Origin: Sporobacter sp963663605
GTDB taxonomy: Bacteria > Bacillota > Clostridia > Oscillospirales > Oscillospiraceae
Length of the DNA: 64,000 nt
Direction of reading: 5' to 3'
NCBI GenBank assembly: GCA_963663605.2
Contig: CAXXVF010000002.1
Span: 806,001 to 870,000, forward strand
Each line of letters opens with the position of its first letter. Within the stretch, counting starts at the first letter, position 1. A program made the position numbers and the translations under genes. Below are positions 58,900-64,000 of this stretch, one piece after another. The notes beneath the pieces are model-generated. The model made no database searches. It saw only the letters and a program-made list of their open reading frames with translations, and was not told where the DNA came from.

Positions 58900-59318
58900 T
58901 ATGCGTCCTCCCCGCTTTCGTCCCCGATGATTATATGGAATAATTCTGCAAGCCGCCCGGTGCGGCCTTTTAAGTGCAGATACCCGAACAGCGTCTCAAA
59001 ACCCGTCGCCGCGTGGTATTCGCCGACCGTCGCGCCGCGCGGCACGGTGCGTACGCGCGCGTTGCGCCCGCGCCGGTACACCGAGGCCTCCTCTTCGGTC
59101 AATGACGCCATAAGCTTTTGGGCCGCCTTCGCCTGCGCGCCGGCCGACACGAAGCGCACCGACGCCCTGTGCAGGCCTTTTGCCGTGGCCCGTCCTGTGC
59201 TGCACAGCCACGTGCGCACCATCAGCTCGAACACGGCGTCGCCGACGTGGGCCAGCCCCAGCATCGAGATGCCTTTTATTTCATTGTCCGTCATTTTGAT
59301 CGACAGGTAATCGTTCAT
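58899..59318 (-). CDS. mrnC: Mini-ribonuclease 3
   Basis: The 139-residue RNase III catalytic domain without a dsRNA-binding domain is involved in 23S rRNA maturation. Motifs are LGLAHVGDAVFELMVRTWL near the start (metal-binding Asp), RGRNARVRTVPRGATVGEYH and AATGFETLFGYLHLKGR. It is often found beside cysS; here it is coupled to rqcH instead. Confidence 0.94.
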   Translation of the reverse strand: MNDYLSIKMTDNEIKGISMLGLAHVGDAVFELMVRTWLCSTGRATAKGLHRASVRFVSAGAQAKAAQKLMASLTEEEASVYRRGRNARVRTVPRGATVGEYHAATGFETLFGYLHLKGRTGRLAELFHIIIGDESGEDA

Positions 59319-59389
59319 GCCTTTTTCTCCGGTGGGTTTAATATCTTATGCTTGGCTGACTGCGCGCCGTCAAAGCCGGACGGCCTGAA

Positions 59390-60658
59390 TCAGTCCAACT
59401 GAGTATTCTCAATTTTTCTGTTGTACTCCATAAGCCGCAGCGAAAAAATGACCTGTTCCATGGCTCTGAAGTCAGATAAATTGATATTCATGATCTCCTC
59501 GATCCTTTGCAGCCTGTAAATCGCCGAATTGCGGTGCAGCTTCAGCTGCTTTGACATATTTGTTATGTTTCCGAAATTTTTGAGGTAAGTAAAAAGCGTC
59601 AGCACGAGTTCGTTGTTGTTGTCCTGGTCGTAACGCAGGAGCTTGTCCAATGCCGGATGCACGAAATTCTCCGTCCAGCCTGAATCCCAGAAAACCTTCG
59701 CGACATGGTAAATCGCGCAGATGTCGTACAGGCAGACCGGCTTGGGCGCATCCATATGCCGTCCGACGTTCAAAGCGTTTACCGCCTGTTCATAATGCAG
59801 CCGCAGTTTTGTCAGCTGCTCAAAGCGGCGGCTGACGCCGCAGCGTATCCCGAATTTATCCAGCAGCGTGCTCAGTTTTTCGGTCACGCTGTCGATCGCG
59901 TCCATACCGATGAAGCTCGCGACTAAAACGATCAGGCCGTTATAGATCAGCGTTTTTCCGCCGGTCACCACATTTTCAAGCGCATCACGCAGATAATCGG
60001 GCGACAGCTGCCGGGCCTTGCAGTCCTTAACGTCGCACACGAAAACATAGATATTCCGGTTCATCACGATCCGCAGGACTTTCAGCCGCTCTTCAATGGA
60101 ATTCAGATCACGGAACCGGCCCTCCAGTATATTGACGAATATATCCTCATGCTGCGTTCCGCGGGCAAATTGCTGATACTCGTTTTTTTGGAATTCTGCG
60201 GCAACGGCGTCGCAAAACACCTCCATCCATTCATAATCCAATTCCGAAAACGGCCTGTTGTATTCAACGACGGAAATGACGGCGGGCATGTTGCCGTTGA
60301 GCATGATTTTACCGACTAGCCGGGGATATTTCATATCGGTGCTCAGCCTCTTGAACGGTTTCGTACTCAAATCGATGTCTTTAATGAACTGATCCTTGAT
60401 ACCGGAAGCAATCAGTTCCGGCGAAAGGAACCCGTTTTTCAAAAACTCGTTCCATGTTTTATCTCCGGGGATTTCAGTCACAGGCGTCATGGCGATCACT
60501 TTCCAGCTTTTATCGGCCACGACGATCGGATTCTGAAATATCTTATATCCGATTTCCAGCAGCTCCTGCAGTCCTCTTCCGGACTTTGAAAGCGCGGAAA
60601 GAAGCTCCGCCGTATACTGATAAAATGGATCTTTTTTGGAATACGTATTGTCGTTCAT
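59390..60658 (-). CDS. PucR-family transcriptional regulator
   Basis: The product of about 422 residues has an N-terminal ligand-sensing region (VADKSWKVIAMTPVTEIPG, PAVISVVEYNRPFS) and a C-terminal PucR-type helix-turn-helix (NITNMSKQLKLHRNSAIYRL, then IEEIMNINLSD). Such regulators control purine, amino acid or sugar use. The effector is unknown. An ATG at 60658 is chosen, with GGGGTG upstream; a GTG four codons earlier overlaps that site. No obvious target operon is adjacent. Confidence 0.85.
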   Translation of the reverse strand: MNDNTYSKKDPFYQYTAELLSALSKSGRGLQELLEIGYKIFQNPIVVADKSWKVIAMTPVTEIPGDKTWNEFLKNGFLSPELIASGIKDQFIKDIDLSTKPFKRLSTDMKYPRLVGKIMLNGNMPAVISVVEYNRPFSELDYEWMEVFCDAVAAEFQKNEYQQFARGTQHEDIFVNILEGRFRDLNSIEERLKVLRIVMNRNIYVFVCDVKDCKARQLSPDYLRDALENVVTGGKTLIYNGLIVLVASFIGMDAIDSVTEKLSTLLDKFGIRCGVSRRFEQLTKLRLHYEQAVNALNVGRHMDAPKPVCLYDICAIYHVAKVFWDSGWTENFVHPALDKLLRYDQDNNNELVLTLFTYLKNFGNITNMSKQLKLHRNSAIYRLQRIEEIMNINLSDFRAMEQVIFSLRLMEYNRKIENTQLD

Positions 60659-60702
60659 AGTCGTTGTCACCCCAAAACGCTTGTCCGTGATTTATAATGA
60701 CT

Positions 60703-61611
60703 TTATTTCTTACTGCCGCCGTCTTCTTCAGCCGGAGGCTTTTTATTCTGATGCGCAGCGGAAGCCTTATCGGAAACCGCGTCGTCTTCGACCCCGCCCT
60801 CGCTGACTTTATGGTACATCACAAAATTGAACACATTGCCCATGATGAGGATGATGCTGCAAATATACACCCAGAGCATCAGGATGATAAACGACGCCAG
60901 CGAACCGTAGACGATCGGGTAATTGACCGACATCGAAATCATACGCGAGAATATGATGCTCACCGCCACGAGCAAAACCGACGCGATCGCCGCGCCGGGT
61001 AGCCGTTTGACCATGGCGACCTCCCTGGGCGCCGTGATCTGATAGATCAGGTAGATGATGACCAGCATGAATAAAAACAGTATCGCGAAACGCTCGTACT
61101 GCCATACATCGAACAGGGACGTCCCGAAGATCCTTTCCAGAAGGCTCAGCAGCCACTCGCCCGATACGATCACGAGGCCCGAAACATATATGGCGGCCAA
61201 AAGGCCAAGCGACACGACAATGCTGTAAAGCGCCGCCCGCAGGCCGATGTACCTGGACTTTCCCTGTATGTCCGCCATGATCTTCATGAGGGACCGAAAT
61301 GCCGCCGACGACGACGTCAGCGTCACGACGACCCCGACGATCACCATGAATGTCGACCGGTTGCCGCCCACATACTGCAGATAATCCGTGATGACGTCCG
61401 CCGCGTCGGCCGGGATGATCTCCACCCAGATCTTATATAGATTTTCCTGCGAGATATTGAGGCTTGAGAGAATGGCGTAAACAACGATCAAAACAGGAAA
61501 GATCGTGATCGTAAAATAGTAAGCCATCGCGGCGGCGCTGCGCGGGACGCGCTGCTTTGTGAATATGGCGAGCATTTTTTTCGTCACGTTTTTCGCTTTT
61601 GCCAAAATCAC
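60703..61611 (-). CDS. YihY/BrkB family membrane protein
   Basis: The product of about 300 residues has six predicted helices and family motifs VPRSAAAMAYYFTITIFPVL, SSSAAFRSLMKIMADIQGKS and YPIVYGSLASFIILMLWVY. The family was once misnamed RNase BN; its role is not settled. The C-terminal tail is charged (KPPAEEDGGSKK). The GTG at 61611 is very close to its GGGGG, so the TTG two codons later (61605) may be the start. Confidence 0.9.
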   Translation of the reverse strand: MILAKAKNVTKKMLAIFTKQRVPRSAAAMAYYFTITIFPVLIVVYAILSSLNISQENLYKIWVEIIPADAADVITDYLQYVGGNRSTFMVIVGVVVTLTSSSAAFRSLMKIMADIQGKSRYIGLRAALYSIVVSLGLLAAIYVSGLVIVSGEWLLSLLERIFGTSLFDVWQYERFAILFLFMLVIIYLIYQITAPREVAMVKRLPGAAIASVLLVAVSIIFSRMISMSVNYPIVYGSLASFIILMLWVYICSIILIMGNVFNFVMYHKVSEGGVEDDAVSDKASAAHQNKKPPAEEDGGSKK

Positions 61612-61627
61612 GCCCCCTTACGAAACG

Positions 61628-61658
61628 CGGGACGGGCAATAACCGCCTGCCCGTCCCG
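61628..61658. terminator. Strong hairpin between ftsZ and yihY
   Basis: The 11-bp perfect stem CGGGACGGGCA / TGCCCGTCCCG lacks a clear T-run, so termination is only likely. Confidence 0.45.
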
Positions 61659-61770
61659 TCGTCGTAAATCTTTTAAGAATACGCCCTGACAATTTTCCGA
61701 TTGTCTTTTTATGTTCCCCGCCTTCCGCCGACAGTATGCAAAGCAAAGTGTTTACAGCGTATCCGTGGCT

Positions 61771-62901
61771 TTATTTGGAATTGAATATCTTAAAGATCGT
61801 GTCAAACGGATCTTCCTCTTCTTCCGGCGCCGCTTCTTCTTCCGGCGCCGTTTCCTCAACTTCCGCCTTTTTCTCGGCGGCTTCGGTGAACAGGCCCGTC
61901 CCAAAGGGTTTCTCGCCTTCGTCCGTCAGCCCATAAGCGCGCGGCTTGTCCTCGAAGCGCGTTGCGATGACCGTAACGCGGATCTCGTCCTCCATCGTCT
62001 CGTCGAACGTCGCGCCGAATATGATGTTGGCTTCCGGATGCGCCGCCTCCTGGACGAGACTGGCCGCTGCTTCCACGTCCTCGAGTCCGATATCCAGTGA
62101 ACCCGTGATATTGACCAGCACGCCCTTCGCGCCGTCTATGGACGTCTCCATCAAGGGACTGGCCACAGCCTGTTTGGCCGCTTCCTCGGCCTTGTTCTTG
62201 CCCGCTGCGTGTCCGACGCCCATATGCGCAAAGCCCGCGTCTTTCATGATGGTGGTTATATCCGCAAAGTCGAGATTGATAAACCCGGTATTTTTGATAA
62301 GCTCCGAAATGCTGACGACAGCCTGCCGCAGGACATCGTCTGCGATGGCAAACGCGTTGGCGAACGTCAGCTTCTGATCTGTCGCGAATTTCAGGCGGTC
62401 ATTGGGGATGATGAGAAGCGAATCGACTTTTCCCAGGAGGCTTTTGATGCCTTCCTCGGCCTGAGCCATACGCCGTTTACCCTCAAAACTGAACGGTTTT
62501 GTGACAACGCCTACCGTAAGTATGCCTGCTTCTCTTGCGATATCCGCCACGATCGGCGACGCGCCGGTTCCCGTACCGCCGCCCATGCCGCTGGCGATAA
62601 AGACCATGTCGGTATCCTCGACCGCTTTGGCGATATTGTTGCGGCTTTCCTCGGCCGCTTTTTTGCCGACCTCGGGATTGGACCCCGCCCCCTGTCCGTG
62701 CGTCAGTTTCTCGCCTATCTGTATCTTCAGATCCGCGTTGGAAACGCCGAGCGCGGGCTTGTCCGTATTGATTGCAAGGAAGTCAACACCCTGTGTACCG
62801 GCTTCTATCATCCTGTTGACGACATTGTTGCCTGCTCCGCCGATACCGGCGACCTTGATCACAACGACGTTATCCGGACCGCTTTCGAGTGAAAACGACA
62901 T
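61771..62901 (-). CDS. ftsZ: Cell division protein FtsZ
   Basis: The tubulin-like GTPase of about 376 residues forms the division ring. Visible are KVAGIGGAGNNVVNRMIEAG, the tubulin signature GMGGGTGTGASPIVADIA, NTDKPAL, and NLDFADITTIM (T7 loop). A Glu-rich linker precedes the C-terminal peptide DPFDTIFKIFNSK. The start at 62901 (MSFSLESGPDNVVV) has AGGAGG upstream; a longer frame begins inside its leader. It lies downstream of ftsQ and murA. Confidence 0.97.
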   Translation of the reverse strand: MSFSLESGPDNVVVIKVAGIGGAGNNVVNRMIEAGTQGVDFLAINTDKPALGVSNADLKIQIGEKLTHGQGAGSNPEVGKKAAEESRNNIAKAVEDTDMVFIASGMGGGTGTGASPIVADIAREAGILTVGVVTKPFSFEGKRRMAQAEEGIKSLLGKVDSLLIIPNDRLKFATDQKLTFANAFAIADDVLRQAVVSISELIKNTGFINLDFADITTIMKDAGFAHMGVGHAAGKNKAEEAAKQAVASPLMETSIDGAKGVLVNITGSLDIGLEDVEAAASLVQEAAHPEANIIFGATFDETMEDEIRVTVIATRFEDKPRAYGLTDEGEKPFGTGLFTEAAEKKAEVEETAPEEEAAPEEEEDPFDTIFKIFNSK

Positions 62902-63114
62902 ATCATGATCCTCCTGTATACGAATTATGCTTTTCAGCATGGAATATGCTTCGTCAAGTATAGCATTACCAGAAAGTTAATAAACTTCATACGTTAATTT
63001 AATATTCCTGCATATTTTATAACGATTTTGCATTCAGGTCAATAGTTCACATAATATTAATGCATTTTTTGGGTTATTATTATGGTTTATTCCCACAAAT
63101 ACGATGATTTCATA
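62902..63114. other. AT-rich gap between ftsQ and ftsZ
   Basis: This 213-bp stretch is AT-rich and gene-free. It probably carries the ftsZ promoter. Several T- and A-rich hexamers fit loosely, but I cannot choose one. Confidence 0.4.
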
Positions 63115-63876
63115 TTATTCAGGCGGTATATAACGGAACGTACCCACTTCGGACACATCGATGCGCCCCTCATCGGTATCCTCCAGCTTCGCAACGCCGC
63201 TTAGAAGAAGGGCAAGCTTTTTGTCGGCCTCCTCTCCGCTGCCCAGCGTCACGGTAAACCGCTCCATGTAATCAAACTTGATGTTTGCGATATTCGATAC
63301 GTCCAGCATCGTCACCATATCGGTTATACCGGCGCTCTCGATTGCGTAGAGCACATCGGTCAGGTATTTGAACTTTGTCTGCTCGCCGGAGTCGACGACG
63401 ATTGTCTCTCCGATCCCCAGCGCGGCGATCGTCAGCCCGGTGATCTGGATCTTATCTGCAGCGCCCAGATTATCCGTTTTCTCCAGCACGCGCGCCGCCT
63501 GGTCCATTACCCACCATTCGCTGTCGTATCGGATGACGGCCATGGCCCGGCTTTCAACGACCGTGATCTTGACGGTGTCCGGCATCTCTTTTTCAACGAC
63601 GACCTCGCTTAAATACGGCAGCTTTGAACGTATCGTCCGGGCGGTGTTGTTATTGTCGATAAAGAACAGATTGTCCCCGGTCTTTATGCCCGAAACGGAC
63701 AGGATCTGCTCCACGGTATACCTTTCCGCGCCCGTCACCTCGATCGCCGCCACGCGGAAAAAAACACTCACCCCGAAGATGGCGACGATAACGATCAGAA
63801 GCAGGGCTATGGGCGTATAGATGACCGCGCCGCGCCGGCGCCGTCTCGTTTTTTTATCTTTTGTCAAAAGCCGCAC
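63115..63876 (-). CDS. ftsQ: FtsQ/DivIB division protein
   Basis: The 253-residue protein has a short basic cytoplasmic tip (KDKKTRRRRRGAVIYTP), one membrane helix at about 20-42, and a POTRA domain starting FRVAAIEVTGAERYTVEQIL. DivIB-type beta domain and tail follow. It links early and late division proteins outside the membrane. It is encoded between murA and ftsZ, as in many Clostridia. Confidence 0.9.
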   Translation of the reverse strand: MRLLTKDKKTRRRRRGAVIYTPIALLLIVIVAIFGVSVFFRVAAIEVTGAERYTVEQILSVSGIKTGDNLFFIDNNNTARTIRSKLPYLSEVVVEKEMPDTVKITVVESRAMAVIRYDSEWWVMDQAARVLEKTDNLGAADKIQITGLTIAALGIGETIVVDSGEQTKFKYLTDVLYAIESAGITDMVTMLDVSNIANIKFDYMERFTVTLGSGEEADKKLALLLSGVAKLEDTDEGRIDVSEVGTFRYIPPE

Positions 63877-63912
63877 TCCTTAAAACCCGTATCCATCTTC
63901 CTGGACAGTGTT

Positions 63913-64000
63913 TCAATCTATTCTCTTAACGTCCGCGCCGAGCGATTTCAGAACGCCGGCGATATCGTCGTATCCCCTGTCGATATGCGCGAGGCCGGAT
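63913..64000 (-). CDS. murA: UDP-N-acetylglucosamine 1-carboxyvinyltransferase, C-terminus only
   Basis: The last 28 codons are visible, reading SGLAHIDRGYDDIAGVLKSL then GADVKRID and a TGA at 63913-63915. This is the standard MurA C-terminus (xIxRGYDxIxxKLxxLGAxIxR). The gene enters from beyond the right edge. MurA makes the enolpyruvyl precursor that MurB reduces. It lies 36 bases upstream of ftsQ. Confidence 0.88.
   Translation of the reverse strand, partial: SGLAHIDRGYDDIAGVLKSLGADVKRID

Overview
The window looks like a chromosomal segment of a Gram-positive anaerobe in the class Clostridia, most plausibly from the Oscillospirales (Oscillospiraceae-like). This is inferred from gene content and order, not from a database search. 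The evidence is the hprK-murB-rapZ-yvcK-whiA cluster, the DUF512-der-plsY-gpsA cluster, genes for a CD1247-type protein, DUF951, YqeG and RqcH, the order murA-ftsQ-ftsZ, strong AGGAGG ribosome binding sites, frequent GTG/TTG starts, and fairly high GC in the core genes. No rRNA, tRNA, CRISPR array or prophage was recognised.

Layout. 1-3.9 kb (+): the end of aroC, then pheA, a fused aroE-aroK and aroQ, which together form the chorismate and phenylalanine arm of aromatic synthesis. 3.9-6.1 kb (-): two tandem paralogous zinc-ribbon membrane proteins. 6.2-6.9 kb: an IS200-type element. 6.9-11.4 kb (-): an AT-richer operon made of a cobalamin riboswitch, a methyltransferase and a corrinoid/siderophore-type ABC importer. 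11.5-13.8 kb (-): an exported protein, a YozG-type regulator and a DUF2975-like membrane protein. 13.9-19.9 kb (-): a hydroxyacid dehydrogenase and the hprK-murB-rapZ-yvcK-whiA cluster. 20-21.1 kb (+): rpmB and a proC-like gene. 21.2-27 kb (-): a glycyl radical enzyme, a HEAT-repeat protein and a ferritin-VIT1 protein. 27.4-32.8 kb (-): gpsA, plsY, der, a DUF512 radical-SAM protein, rpmF and a DUF177 gene.

From 33.3 to 34.5 kb lies an AT-rich islet with two orphan genes, one apparently frameshifted, bracketed by dispersed palindromic repeats. Next come an RluA synthase, a DUF169 protein and a large membrane GAF-GGDEF-EAL protein (+). 39.8-49.5 kb holds yebC, a 45-residue Asn/Gln-rich protein, a P-type ATPase homologue with most catalytic motifs altered, a CD1247-type protein, efp, a peptidase, yqeG, an unidentified gene, DUF951, rarA and a DUF2798 gene. 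49.7-54.7 kb holds a DUF3784 protein, an ATPase, glyA, a 51-bp tandem repeat array, nth and a toxin-antitoxin pair. 55.3-56.9 kb is an AT-rich DUF262/HNH-like gene with a defence-type architecture. 57.1-64 kb (-) holds rqcH, mrnC, a PucR-type regulator, yihY, ftsZ, ftsQ and the end of murA.

Most of the window is housekeeping. The accessory signals are the riboswitch-controlled import/methyltransferase operon beside the IS element, the degenerate P-type ATPase, the lone DUF262 gene, the AT-rich islet, the Asn/Gln-rich small protein, and three families of GC-rich palindromic repeats that fill almost every long gene-free gap and have twice expanded into tandem arrays (31 bp and 51 bp). None of these is shown here to be a new system. 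The best candidates for follow-up are the pseudo-ATPase and the corrinoid-riboswitch methyltransferase operon.
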